Position numbers and translations under genes: made by a program
Part shown: piece after piece, positions 25,600 through 37,262 of the stretch
How the letters are laid out: every line of letters begins with the position of its first letter
Position numbering within the stretch: position 1 is the first letter of the stretch
Assembly (NCBI GenBank): GCA_037043015.1
Contig: CM073325.1
Span: 12,317,001-12,381,000 of the forward strand
Length of the DNA: 64,000 nucleotides
Direction: 5' to 3'
From: Bryum argenteum
Lineage: Eukaryota > Streptophyta > Bryopsida > Bryales > Bryaceae
The notes under the pieces: model-generated
Seen by the model: the letters and a program-made list of their open reading frames with translations, nothing else
The model's database searches: none
Told to the model about the DNA's origin: nothing

Positions 25600-27256
25600 G
25601 ACAGCTACTGCTACCCGGAGCTCGCTCTTTGCCAATGTGCACTGAGGAATGCGGGGCGTACCCCCTCTGCTTGGATATTGCCAATTGGCCAAATTCGGGA
25701 CGAGCTGCGCGGCGCTTTTGATGATTGCGAAAAGTTCCGTAGGAGGCCACGTGAGCCTCAAGCTCGTAATCTCTTTAGAATCTTAAGCTCACTTGTGGCT
25801 TCAGAAGGCAGCTCAGCTGGTTCCGAGCGGATGGGGCACTCGAATAACCGAAGCACTGTCGGTGAGGATCTGCCTGCATTCGAGGAGTTGGTGTGCACCA
25901 GTGTAGCGCCTAAGATTCAATGCCATTTCAACCTGAAGTTTGAAATGTTGAAATATGTTCAGCAACCTACCAGCACAAATACAGGTGTTCACTTTCAAGG
26001 TCATACTGTTTTTATTCTACAAAAGCTGGTAATGCAATGTAACATCAGTCCAAGTTTATTTGAGTTGTTTCTAAAACATGTTTTAGGTGGGGTTGTCAAC
26101 TAAGATTTACTAGGTATTGTCCTTTACGTAGATGTTATAATGGTCGAACAGAATAAATGAGGGGCTAGAGTTTTAAGAGGACGTCATGTTCTAGTAAAAT
26201 AGGTATAATTTAGAGAAAATCACATACTTTTTTTTTGTGTACGTAAAGAAAATCTTGAGTTTCAAAGTTCCAAGATTTATAGCACATGTTTTTTCTCAAG
26301 AAGCTTAAGACAGATTAATTCATTTTGAACTATTTGAGTATATTTGAGTATTGTGAACATAATTTTCCAAAATTTAATATTTAAGTAGCAGATTTTATTT
26401 CCTTACAGAACCGAAAGGAAGTGAGGGTACCAGTTAGTTGCGAAGACGCAATATGAGGCCTGCGAATCCAACATTCAGCTTCAAAACCGCTCATTTTCTA
26501 CTAACTCATGTCGCATCTACGGAAAGCACGGTTCAAGGAGTTGGGTTTTCTCTTTTAGATTCGTTAAATTTGCCAGTGAGTGTGGATATGTGTGCCACCC
26601 CAACTCGTACACATTAAGTGTTACAATAGTTGAGCAAAACAAATGAAGCCGACAACCTTGTGTGCAGCAGAATCGTTCGTAATCTTGTTTCTGTGCTTTC
26701 TTGTGGTGGAATTTAACCGCAAGCTAGCCGATAGCGCTTGCGGAGGGAGGTTTACAAGAGCAACCTATCAATAATCGAGTTTTGGACGCTATGGAAGAGA
26801 ATATCAGTTCCAAAGTCACTACTAGAATATGGGGCCTTAAGCCATGTTTCAAAGCAACTTCTATGCCAAGATGCAATGTCACAGCCATTCGACGTTGCTT
26901 CTCGTGAGAAACAACCATTTCCCAACCGTTACCAGAAAAGCCGTGATTACTGTAAGTGGTATGATTTACTTCTGGACCTGGTGATTTCAAACTCGTTTCT
27001 TCTTCAAATAACCTTACATTGGCAACGACAATCTCTTTAGGGCAACAATTTGTACAAATGTTTTTACATGGTGGCATTTACCAACACTAGATAATTTGGG
27101 AAAAACTGTAAACGCTTTTTGGGTTTGCAACGCACAAGTCTAGAGTTTGCATTGTACGCTCCTAACGCAAAATGAGGATGACATTGTCGATTCTCATCAA
27201 GAAAATTTGCAATGTCTGCGACGTTTGGTGGAAGCACTAACACCTGTAGAGACATT
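25600..27256. other. Upstream DNA of the FAD gene plus unassigned spacer
   Basis: Holds the presumed promoter of the minus-strand FAD gene. A 206-codon plus-strand frame at 25483-26103 overlaps FAD exon 1 antisense and shows no family features. Minus-strand 26724-27077 is open for 117 codons without recognisable motifs. I see no RNA gene or transposon ends. Confidence 0.45.
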
Positions 27257-27558
27257 ATTTAGTAGAAAATGGCACTAAATGTGACGGCCGTAATGACTTG
27301 ACCGTAATGACACAAAGAGTCAGTTTTAATTGTGCTTCTAATAATATCAAAATAAATTATGATATTTGTCACTTTTTCTCAGATTGTTTTGGTGTAATAA
27401 GCATACCACACCCTAATAGATAAGTAAAGGAAATAAGAAAAAGTGACAAATATAATATTTTATTTCAATATTATCAAAAGCACAATTAAAATTGACACTT
27501 TGTGTCATTACGGTCAAGTCATTACGGCCGTCACGTTTAGTGCCATTTTCTACTAGTG
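27257..27558. mobile_element. CACTA-like MITE, about 302 bp, with ~120-bp terminal inverted repeats
   Basis: The two halves are near-perfect inverted repeats (AAATGGCACTAAATGTGACGG... against its complement), joined by about 60 bp of unrelated sequence. Read from the right the end is CACTAGTAGAAAATGG, which fits the CACTA (En/Spm) terminus; the left end has ATTTAGTAGAAAATGG, so its terminal bases have drifted. No clean 3-bp duplication is seen. A non-autonomous element is likely. Confidence 0.7.
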
Positions 27559-27688
27559 AGAAGAAAGCGTTTATATGCATGTATGTTCTTGCATATCATA
27601 ACCCTTGTGAGGTTGATGGCAGTGAAGAAGATTTGAACAAGAGTCGGAGAGTGACTTTCTCACCTAAGCCAGTGAGCCTCCCACTCTG

Positions 27689-28384
27689 ATGCAGAGTGAA
27701 TATGAAGAGCTTTGGAGTTTGTTAGAGGGCGAACCAACTCCAAAGAGAGTTCTTTTGTTGAAGAAGGCGACTGGAAGGTACAATCGGAGACGGCGAGATT
27801 CTGACAAGGAGAACAAAAACGAAGTGGAGAGGCTCAAAAACTTGTTAGTGGAAGCAGAAGAGGCTCAATTGAGAAGATCGCAGTCGATGTTTACTTTTTC
27901 TCGAAGTAACAGTTCACAAGCACATGGCGATAGAAGTAAGAGAGGAGTAGGTGATGGTGATGCTATTTCTAAACAAAGAAAACTGTCGAAGGGGAAGGAC
28001 AAGATTCTAGCCGAGCGAGAAGTGTCACAACATTGTCAAGGAAGTGCCAAGGTGAGAGATGTTCCTGCTGTCGAAGTAGATCATTTCAACATGCCGTGCG
28101 ATGCATATTGGGAACACGTACAACAACACGCTTTTTATCAACGTGCGTGTACATTTCCATGGCACGTAGAGTGGTCAAAACAATCACTTGAACTGAAAGC
28201 AAATATCATTAAAGGAATTAGGTCTTTTTATCCTGGAAATTGGAAGTCGAAGGACATTTTGGAAGCACTTAGGAAAAGCATTAGAGAAAAGCGAGCTCAA
28301 CTTCGAGCTGGATTCAAGATTTTTAATGACCCATATCATCCATGTACAATTGAGTCTTGGCAAAAAAATCTTGAAGGATACTGA
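27689..28384 (+). CDS. Orphan ORF, 231 aa, charged coiled-coil N-terminus
   Basis: I do not recognise this protein. The N-terminal 60 residues carry R/K/E-rich helices (RYNRRRRD, NEVERLKNLLVEAEEAQL) that suggest a coiled coil and possibly nuclear targeting. A Ser-rich linker follows. Residues about 135-230 look like a compact domain rich in aromatic residues (PCDAYWEHVQQHAFYQRAC, FYPGNWKSKDILEALRKSI). Downstream, plausible coding sequence (EDPKKKEFSKVISEKARERI) continues in another frame to about 28480, so the gene may be frameshifted or spliced. It lies 130 bp from a CACTA-like MITE, so it could be a relict transposon gene, or a lineage-specific host gene. Codon usage looks coding. Confidence 0.45.
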   Translation: MQSEYEELWSLLEGEPTPKRVLLLKKATGRYNRRRRDSDKENKNEVERLKNLLVEAEEAQLRRSQSMFTFSRSNSSQAHGDRSKRGVGDGDAISKQRKLSKGKDKILAEREVSQHCQGSAKVRDVPAVEVDHFNMPCDAYWEHVQQHAFYQRACTFPWHVEWSKQSLELKANIIKGIRSFYPGNWKSKDILEALRKSIREKRAQLRAGFKIFNDPYHPCTIESWQKNLEGY

Positions 28385-28499
28385 AGATCCGAAGAAGAAG
28401 GAATTCTCTAAGGTTATCTCTGAAAAGGCTAGAGAGAGAATTGTATTGGGGCAGCAAAGATTATTCTACGACATGTGGTAGAAGTGGCTACAAAGGCAT

Positions 28500-29591
28500 T
28501 GTCTCAAAATTTGTAAGTTTACATTTCAATTTTTGTGATTTTGTGAAGGGTGTGAATATATCCTCAACTTGTTTTAGTTTTTGCGGGTAAAGAGTTTCGG
28601 CCTACACCAAACAAAGCCGAGCTTGATATTGCTAAAACATAGGGCTCGAAGAAGTTAAAGGATTGTACTAGCAAGGAACAACCATCGCGGACTTACGGAC
28701 TCATCTGCTCGCCCATTTACATATTCGAGCTTATTTTCCAATATCAGGCGCTTCCTTATTTTAGAGAGCTTTAATTTCTTGAGATCCAGTATGTATGTAG
28801 ATCAACATACTTAGGTGTGCTTGGAGGCGGTTTGGTGTATTGCGTGAGTGAATTTTGCCATGCCGCTTTGTTTTATGAAGACTTGATTTGCACTTTGTTT
28901 TATGGAGATTTGATTTGATTTGCGCTTTGTTTTCTGAAAATTAGATTTGCGCTTTGTTTTATGAAGATTTCATTTGATTTGCGCCTTGAGTTATGAAGAT
29001 TTTATTTCCGTGAGATTTCTACCGCCATAAGTTGGAAGTTCTACATATTCTTATCATAAAGACTTGATTTACACCTTACCTAATGTCAATAAATTGCAAT
29101 CGATTGAAAATTTGTTTGGAGTTAGAGGACAGTTTTGAAGTTGTGACTTGTGCTCTTATGCTCGAAGGATTGGAGCAACTTGAAAATGCACTCTGAGTTC
29201 AAGTGATGATGGTTCCTAAGGTAAAACATCCCTTACAATGTTTTGATATTAGCTGTAGAATTCTTTTAGTTGTCACTTCAAGGTTCACCTCTCTTACAAC
29301 CATGTTCATAACCATGTGAACAATGGGATTGCAATCTTTGTAAATTATCAATCATCACTATAGTCCATCCAATTGTCCATGATTGAAATGTCTGCAATGT
29401 CCTCTTCTTATGTTTATGTGCGCTAGTGTTTATTGTTAGCGGTGTTAATTAATGATTTCATAAACATTTAAGGATAGGTAATTGAGCACTTTATACTTAC
29501 AAGTTTCAAGAAAGACGTTCTTTTGAGCAATGGGTACTTTGTTGTATGATATCTTCAAAAGCCTTGTGAAGATTGCTCAATTAAGCACTCT
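28500..29591. other. Spacer with a minisatellite, no gene recognised
   Basis: Apart from the tandem repeat at 28861-29010 I see only AT-rich DNA. No open frame with recognisable features. Confidence 0.45.
28861..29010. repeat. ~35-40-bp tandem repeat, about four units
   Basis: Degenerate tandem copies of a unit reading roughly TTTGCGCTTTGTTTTATGAA followed by GATTTGATTTGAT. Units vary by substitutions and small length differences. Confidence 0.75.
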
Positions 29592-29844
29592 AACCTCAAT
29601 TCTATTAAATGGCATTATACGGGTAAAATGGCACACCTCAACTTTCTGAAGTGTAGCTCAAAAACCATGTGATATAACAGAATTTTAAGGTGATATTAGG
29701 AAAAATGAGTGACGATGTATATAAAGAAGTGATATTACAAAAAATGTGATATTACAGAATATATCATTTTATATGAGCACAAATGTAAGATCTAGTGTGA
29801 CGAAATGGCACATGGCATAGTGCCATTTTAACGGAATTGGGGTT
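29592..29844. mobile_element. MITE, about 253 bp, inverted termini AACC(T/C)CAATTC
   Basis: The left end AACCTCAATTCTATTAAATGGCA matches the reverse complement of the right end (AACCCCAATTCCGTTAAAATGGCA). Further internal inverted similarity includes AAATGGCACA / TGTGCCATTT. The target duplication is unclear. The family is undetermined. Confidence 0.6.
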
Positions 29845-31075
29845 CTCTTCTTATGCCAGCTTCAAAAAAGAGGTTCTTCTGAGCAGAGGTGAAGGGCAGA
29901 GGGAAGCGTTGGGGAGAGTGACGATGGAGGAAATGGCGTTCAGTTTACCAGTAAGATTGAAATCCATGTAACCCAAAATACGGTAGCATTTGCACACAGA
30001 TGCAAGAGTAATAGACTAATGTTGGAATGTTTCAAGTGTTGGGTACCAATGCAAGTGGGACGAAGGAGATAGTGCAAGCGAATGTGACGGATTGGAGACC
30101 CTGGATGAGTGTTACTTCGAGCCGCTGTCGTCTTGTTCCATTGTTGACGCTTTAATTTTGGTAGCAACTTGGAGGTCTCCCCTCAGAACTTACTCAGAAT
30201 TCAAGGTAAGGCTCACTCTGTTCGTGGCTGCTAGTTTGCACAAGGATGAGAAGAGTATGATAATAACGTTAAGACGTAAAGAATGTTTATCAGAAACCGA
30301 TTGTTTATCAATCAAACTTTTACAGCGGAAGATTGTAAGCATACTTCGTGCTTTTTTTCTTTCTGAGATCAGAATATTTTCTAAATATCAATCCACGAAT
30401 AAGGCTATCTGAAGTGAAACAACCTTACTTCCCCTTCCCTGCCAACTTATAACCGGTACTCATACCATTGTACCATTTATGGTTTCAAGAGCAGATTTGT
30501 TGAATTGGGACATTTTGAAGAGATGTAGAGATTCTCAGTGCTTGAATGTATTAGAAAATATGAAAGATTCCAATAACACAAACGTGTTACATGCTTAACT
30601 CTTAGATGTGCTTTGTGCCAATATTCAGTAAATATATTCAGTATATTGTATGGAACTTCGAAACTTTGGAAAGTCATAACTTCTTCATTCAAAGTCTGTT
30701 TTTGACAATTTGTTGGGTTTGATGCCCGTTCAATTGGTAAAGATACCGGATCCATCTAAGATGAGATTGATTTATGGCGGACGCTTTTTGTGCAGATCTG
30801 AATGTTGCCACATACAACAGCGACATAGTGTTGCGATGAGGGATGAGGCAACACGAGAGCTTGCCATTTCTAACGCACGCCACGCCGCTCAGGTTTCACG
30901 AACTCTTGAAGCGCGTCAACGTACATCTCCACCAACTTCTACTACTGGTGGCGCGCGCAAAGCTCCGCCTCCATCGTTCGCCCTACAATTTGCACCCTTT
31001 GGGAGCTTGACTGACGCCGCCAGCTCTCTTCCAGAGCCAATCCATTGCACTAGGCAAGCACACAATCCTCATCCC
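29845..31075. other. Spacer with possible exon-like remnants
   Basis: Near 29922 an ATG starts a short frame (MEEMAFSLP) running into a GTAAGA donor, and 30710-31114 is open for 134 codons with a GC-richer, coding-like stretch (30840-31050). Neither can be tied to a known family, and I cannot build a gene from them. They may be remnants of a decayed gene. Confidence 0.3.
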
Positions 31076-31540
31076 TCCACTAAACCTCCCAAAATCTTGC
31101 AATCGTCTCTATGAGGGACACTTACCCTACCCTTGTCTAAATCAACTTCTTCAAATACTGCGACAATCATATCGGTGTTCTGATCATTTTCCAGTCTCCT
31201 CCCGAAACCTCAAATGCAGTAAAGTCACCATATCCATACCTGCAATGACAATCATGGATCAAGTTTTCCAATATTTGTGTGTCTGATCAGTGCCGCTCAA
31301 CCACAATCTCTATCTCTCTCACTAAACCTGCCAAAATATTGTAACCGTAACCTCGCAAAACCTCCCGATGAGGATGTATTACCCTACCCCTGTCTAGATC
31401 AACTTCTTCTCAAACGTCGATCCAATGACAATGTCCTTACGATATTTCAGTGTCTCCTCCCACTACAGAAAAGTCACCACTCCTATGTCTGCAATAACAA
31501 TCATGGATCAGGTTTTTTCGACATTGGTGTCTGATCGATC
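31076..31540. repeat. Diverged tandem duplication, two units of ~215-230 bp
   Basis: Units at about 31076-31288 and 31308-31540 share ordered blocks: CACTAAACCT, CTACCCTTGTCTA / CTACCCCTGTCTA, ATCAACTTCTTC, AAAGTCACCA, and ACAATCATGGATCA close to each 3' end followed by GTGTCTGATC. Identity is roughly 70% by eye. Confidence 0.75.
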
Positions 31541-32333
31541 AATGCATGCGCAGGGACAAGTGGGGGGAAGCGAAGCTATCAAGTGACGAGACATTCCTGC
31601 AGACAACGGAGGAGTTGTTCCACCGACACCACGACGGTTCCCAGCGGCAGATCTTGCTGAGTACCGAGGATCCGGCGACGATGCAGCCCTTTGCCAGCTC
31701 GGGGAGCTGGAGCGTGCAGTGCACGAATGTAAGCCACGGCGGGGATCTTAACATTGGCCCTGAGGCATTCGCGGCCATGATCAGGTGGGACGAGGAGTTT
31801 CTAAACAGTTTGTTGAGCTTGCAGCTAGCGCTCGAGTGGGATGGGTTTGTCAGTGCTATTTCTTTGAACTAAAATCACCTCATCGATGAGCCGCGGTCGC
31901 AATATCACCGCGTCTATGTCGATGTTGACCAGGGATGTCGGGTCTCGGATTATTCGTGGTAACCATGGGGGCCTAAACCCGAGGGTCAGTGTACCCGTTG
32001 CCGAGGGACATTGTACTTAAAGCCGGGAGTCATTTGCTTGACTCTGAGAGGAAAAGCCTCAAAACTTAAATTCATAAAAGTAAGAATCTGTTTTTATTGC
32101 TAATCTGATGCATTATTCAGAATCAGTCAAAAAGTGCATGTGTAGCAGGAAACTACTGTACCAAACCATAAAAAGCTTATTTCAGTACAATCATTGGCCA
32201 GCCCTAACCATGCTTTTAGGGCGCTCACTAAATCCAATATGTGTTCTGGATCACCGTATTTCAGTGCTACGAGCGTTTTCCGGAGCCCAGGGAAGGGATG
32301 GGTAATGAGCCTTTTTTATGTAACTATAGGCAT
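31541..32333. other. GC-rich coding-like stretch without a recognisable gene
   Basis: 31546-31872 is a 108-codon open frame with markedly higher GC than its surroundings, and another frame of the same DNA (around 31600-31740) also looks coding. I cannot assign it. It may be a decayed exon of a host gene. 32040-32333 is plain AT-rich spacer leading to the Harbinger target site. Confidence 0.3.
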
Positions 32334-32732
32334 TAAGAGCATCCCCAATAGTGGGACGACAATGAGACACGCCAAACGAGATTGGCGGGCTCCCCGGGAA
32401 TCAGCATGGGCGGGGGAGCATTAGAGGCCCCAATTGAGGCACGTCAACAGCTACGGGAGAGGATGGTTTCCGGCTGATGTGGCCAACAAGCCCTGCCATG
32501 GTGGCAGGTCCTTTATTGCGCTCTTTCGGGCTGAGAGCAAAGCCAAAGCTCATGATGGCTTCTCTGCCGAAACGTTGGAGCTCCTGCTGGCTTCTCTGCT
32601 GAAACTTGTTTAACCGGCCAAGGGCTGATTGTTGAATAGTGAGCTGAGAGGATTCAATTTGGTTGGTATTTTTAATCTGAAAGTCTGAGACAACCATGGA
32701 GTCTCACGTGGGAGGGTGAGCTCGAGAGGAGT

Positions 32733-33900
32733 TTGGGATTTGACATTGGGTTTGAAGAGGACATGGAGGATGAGCTTGAGGATGACCTATTTTTGCAGAT
32801 GGTTGAAGGTGTTTCAAGTGAGCTATTGGGTGAGCCGGTGCACAAGCCCAAAACAAGAGGTAGTGTATATGGAAGGGAATATGTTTGGTGTGATAGAGAG
32901 GTATGTCACAATCTTCTTTTGAAGGATTATTTTTGTGACACTCCTACATATGGCCCAAAGAAGTTCCGGAGACGATATAGGATGCGAAAGGAACTTTTTA
33001 ATACCATTCATAATGAGTACCGCAAATTAGGAGAATCTACTGTGCAGGAATGCTTGACTCGGTTTGTAGTTGCAGTTAGAGGTTGCTTTGAGTCTATTTA
33101 TTTAAGGCAGCCTACACGGTATGATATAAAGAAGCACATGGCTATCAATGAGAAGCATGGATTTATAGGGATGTTTGGAAGTCTGATTGTATGCACTGGA
33201 CTTGGAAGAATCGTCCTATGGCTTGGCAGGGTCAATTCCAAGACAAGGATAAGAATAGAAGCATCATCTTGGAAGCTGTGGCAGATCAAAACTTATGGAT
33301 ATGGCATGCTTGTTTTGGCTTGCCTGGCGGCAACAACGACATCAATGTCTTGGATAGTTCCCCGTTTCTTTTGAACCTCCTACGGGGTGTTGGTGTGGAC
33401 ATCACTTTCAAGGTAAACGGTCATGTTTATCCTCGATACTACTTTCTGGAAGATGGGATTTATCCTCCATGCATGCGCATGTTTTGTGCAACCCATTCAT
33501 GAGCCCTAAGGTGAGATGAAGGAGCATTTTGCCAAATGCGAAGAAGGTGCCCGCAAGGATGTTGAACGGGCCTTTGGAGTGTTGCAAGCAAGATGAGAAA
33601 TTATCAAGAATCCTATGCGGAAATGGGATTTAGGGGTAATTGAAAACATTATGTTGGCATGCATTATTATGCACAACATGGTTTTGGAGGATGAGAAAGG
33701 TCTCCATCTTTAGCCATTTGTTGACATGGGCGGACCATCCCATAGCACTCCTATCCCATTTACATTTCGGGATCTACAGGATGGCAATAAGGAGGTTGAG
33801 AACGTTGAGAGTTGAGACTCACTTTGCCTTGCAAAATGATTTGAAAGATCATTTGTGGAAACTTAGAGGAGAGAGAAGGAGACGTGGTTTAGGACAATGA
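32733..33900 (+). pseudogene. PIF/Harbinger transposase (DDE nuclease), frameshifted
   Basis: The N-terminal part (32733 to about 33190) has an acidic leader, then DREVCHNLLLKDYF and FRRRYRMRKELF, the usual start of plant Harbinger transposases. The nuclease core continues in the next frame: DCMHWTWKN supplies the first catalytic Asp, GNNDINVLD the second, and DVERAFGVLQAR the catalytic Glu near 33560-33595. The reading frame breaks near 33188, just before the first catalytic Asp, there is a stop right after VLQAR, and the C-terminal part to 33900 is in yet another frame. All three catalytic positions remain readable, so decay is moderate. A relict, unless spliced in a way I cannot see. Confidence 0.88.
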
Positions 33901-33989
33901 AAATGTATGTCTACAAGTTGTGAAAAGAATCTGGCATTCAAGTTTAATTCTTGTCCAAAAATTTTGAAACTATACATTTGTCCATCTCA

Positions 33990-36900
33990 AATGGGAGAAT
34001 GATGAGCATCAAAGCCAAAAGGATTTGCAACATGGTACATGGGAGGGGGTTGTGCAAAGTGCTGTTGTCTAGGCTCTACAAATGGTTGTGCAACTACTGA
34101 AGGCATCCTCATTTGTTGTGTGTCGGGGATGCCCTGGGAATCATCCCAATCATCGACTTGAGCAGCATCTGAACAAAAAAAACATAAGCAGTAGAATTAC
34201 TGAAGGCACCGAAAACAGTGATAGCAGACTTGAAACAGATAACATAGCAAAGGAATAGAGACTTATAGAGGGTCATGAACAGAGTGCCGGCCTTCCAAGT
34301 TAATTACTTCGGGTTAAATTCGATGTGGAGACTGACTACATGAGAGGATAGAACCAGCAAAGACGAACGAGAAAAATTGATATTGACTTGATCAGGTTTA
34401 GACTCTAGAGAGGCTAATCGAAAATTTCAAAAGAAAAAAATAAAAGAAAATAAAAAATAAAAGTTGAACAGGAAGAGAGGAGGAATACAATGATCAAAAC
34501 AGAAACAGGAAGAGAAAGCTCTTGGAGATTTTCTTTAAAAAAAAAAAACAACAGAAATAGAGTGTGAGAAAGCCCATAACATGAGACGATAGAATGAATT
34601 GCAAGCCAAATCGATTCGAAGTTCTAGGAAGGCTGATTGAGAATGCAAAACAAGAATAAAATAAAAAGAAAAACAGAAGGAGAGCAAGTGCTGCCTTTTG
34701 AAGAATGTGAACCCCAAAATCTCTCTTAGAATAAGGAATGTGCGACCACTCATCAACTGAATTCCAGACTACGAGAACATTTTTCCCATTGGGCTTTCTG
34801 TCTTTTAAAACTTGCAAGAGCCCATAGCAAGAATTTGATCACTCCTCTACATCTACATTGAAGTGTTGTACTCCTCCATCAGTTTTGTGAAAGCAAGGTC
34901 CATGTAGTATCGCAACCAATCAACCTTGCTTGCAAGCATTGGGAGTTTGGGACGTGCAGCTCTCATGATGATGTTTTCCGGCACCAATGGCAGTGCTCCA
35001 ATAAATGTGCATGCTTGTAACAACCCTCTAATAGGTTTATTACCAACTCACAACACAATTTAGCTAGGAAGACAAAACCCATAACTTTATTAAGCTCAAC
35101 CTCCCAACCATAGAGAAGACCTCACCACCAAAGAGAGCCTCTACCTTCTCACCCCCGAGCTTATATATGAGTTCCTTCCCAAAAGGAACTACAGTCTATC
35201 TTAGGCTATGTTCCAAAGTCTAGCCTATTCATAAATCATTTTATCTTCTTTACTCCTATATTTAGAGTAAAGCTAATTCACTACTATCAGTAGTCTAATT
35301 CTAGTGTACCTCATCTTGAGTTGTCTAACTCTTGTACACATGTTCTCAATCTTGGAGTGGTCTGACTCCAATGCACTAAATATAGAGCTGTCTAATCCCA
35401 GTGCACATGTTCTCAATCTTGGAGTGGTCTGACTCCAATGCACTAAATATAGAGCTGTCTAACCCCAGTGGACATGTTCTCAATCTGGAGTTGTCTGACT
35501 CCGGTCCATCCATCCTCAACTGAGAGTTGTCTGACTCCTTTCATCCTCTGCTTACACACTGTCCAATGTGATTAGAAGATTTCATTCATCCATCTATCAA
35601 TGTACGTTACCTTACAATGCTGATTGATATTATTCTCTTGTTAAGGTTTACATGAGGGCCATGTGTACGAAGTGCTACGAAGAAACTATGAGAGAGGATC
35701 CATGGCAACCAAAAAAGAGACATAGAGACATGAAAAAAGAAAAACACCGAGGTTTGATTGAAACAAAGAGAGGCTGCAAGAAGGTGGAACAAGCACCACC
35801 CAAAACAAATTCAACAACTGCGATGGAGAGAGTTTGAAAAGGGAAAAAAAATGGAATTCGGTGAAGGTGAGTGAGAGAATTAAATAGAAGAAAATGAGGG
35901 AAGCTGAGACACTGAGAGGGAGGGTTGAAAAAATTACGTCGCAGATGGTCGTCGGGGACTCGAGGTCAGGGAGGCCTCCGGTGAGAGAGAGTTCGTGAGG
36001 GGCGTCGCGGCCATGGCGAGGGTAGAAGCCGTGGCCTTGGTTGGAGTTGGTGAGGGCGGGGGCTGCAAATCCAATGCAGCCGCTCCGGGGGTGGTCGCTT
36101 GCAGCTGTTGCCGCTTCCTGCTTGGCTCCTCCTTCGCTCTCTTGCGAACCAATTTCTCTGCAGCTCTTTCCTGGAGCAACTTTTCGTGATCAAGTTTCTC
36201 CTTCTCAGCGACCCTTCTCTCCTGCTCCATCCTTCTTTTGATGCGCTCAAGCTCTTCCTTCTTCCAAAGTTTGAAGTACTCTGTCATCAAGATCTTCCAT
36301 GGACATCCAAAAAATGGACATAGTTGCGTGATTTGCCACCGCCTCTGCTTTTCTCATGTTAGCTGCAGCCATTTGTTCAGTCGCACGAGCCGTGGACTTC
36401 AAGATGGCCTCCTTCCTCTCTTGTTCCGCAATGTCGGCCTTCGCAGCTTTGTTACTCTGAGGGCGTATAGGGCGGGATTGAAAAGTCTCCTTCGCCACAA
36501 CGACGACTTCCTCCTTGCATGGGGCTACCTCGGCGGCATCACCGCAACGGCTGCCCACCTGTGCTTCGACCTCCGCAGGTACTGGCAAAGCCCTCCCTCG
36601 CGCCACACTCACAGCAGCAACCCCTTGCGATGAATTCTAACGCTACAGGTCCATTGGTGCTTGCCACCATCGCGACACCTCCTTCAGAATGTGCCAAAAA
36701 TGCAAAAACAAAAATGTGTGCTGCTTGGGATGGCGGTCCTTGTTATATTCCAATGCTCTCTCCAACAAATCCTCTGCTCAAACCCCAGAATCGCTAGAAT
36801 CTGTGACCTGCTTGTACACACCTACAAATTTTGCAACATGATGTTTGATGTTGCCCCACTTAGTCTCAAGAGACCTAGCAGGACGGGTTGGAGCAAATCT

Positions 36901-37074
36901 GGGTTTGTTGCAATTGAAGTGTGTGGTGATGCGCTCCCAAAACGCCGTGTTGCGTTGCCTTTTGCTACACACAGAATCCTGCGAAACATCCAAAAAACTC
37001 CTGCACAAGCATCTCTCCTCATCACCTATAAAGTTCTTCTCCTTCTTCCCCCTTCCCGCCTCAGGAGTTGCCAT
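33990..37074 (-). pseudogene. Harbinger accessory gene: Myb/SANT-like and NAM-associated protein, broken
   Basis: From the ATG at 37074 the minus strand reads a Myb/trihelix-like DNA-binding region (FWERITTHF, LETKWGNIKHHVAKF) that ends in a stop near 36781. A NAM-associated C-terminal region follows at about 36612-35934 (RPIRPQSNKAAKAD, then EYFKLWKKEELERIKRR). Further exon-like pieces lie at about 34995-34850 (LPLVPENIIMRAARPK) and 34173-33990 (acceptor TTCAG then DAAQVDDWDDSQG). Several frames are involved and a solo LTR interrupts the gene, so it is dead. In intact elements this protein binds the ends and helps the transposase. Confidence 0.75.
35016..35616. mobile_element. Solo LTR, 601 bp, inserted in the Harbinger element
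   Basis: The segment starts TGTAACAACC and ends TTACCTTACA (TG...CA) and is flanked by a perfect 5-bp duplication ATGCT (35011-35015 and 35617-35621). This is what recombination between the two LTRs of a retrotransposon leaves behind. It contains internal near-identical tandem units of about 67 bp (around 35355-35490, with GGTCTGACTCC) and a TATATATG stretch near 35162. No partner LTR or internal region is present in the window, so the family cannot be named. It is younger than the Harbinger element that holds it. Confidence 0.88.
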
Positions 37075-37262
37075 GCTGGAGGTTGACTTCTTGATAGCGT
37101 GGGAAAATGTGTCCCCTCAAGCTTGACGAGACCGGGGCTCCTTTGGAAAGTTACGACAAAATGGCGTGGGAAATGGCGCTGCCATTGGGGGGGTAGACAA
37201 GGCCGCGGGCCCGCTCAGTGCCGCTGGCGGGGTCCGTTGCCGCCTTATTGGGGATGCTCTAA

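Larger units (their letters stand above)
32337..37259. mobile_element. PIF/Harbinger DNA transposon, 4.9 kb, TAA target duplication
   Basis: Terminal inverted repeats of 14 bp (GAGCATCCCCAATA) at 32337 and 37259 are flanked by TAA at 32334-32336 and 37260-37262. This is the signature of the PIF/Harbinger superfamily, whose target is TWA. Inside are a decayed transposase on the plus strand and, converging on it, a decayed Myb/NAM-associated accessory gene on the minus strand, the two proteins PIF/Harbinger elements need to move. A 601-bp solo LTR is inserted at 35016-35616. The element is therefore structurally complete at its ends but coding-dead, and is older than the LTR insertion. Confidence 0.92.

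Noticed and set aside
25483-26103. 206-codon plus-strand frame
   Set aside because: Overlaps exon 1 of the minus-strand FAD gene antisense and shows no family features.
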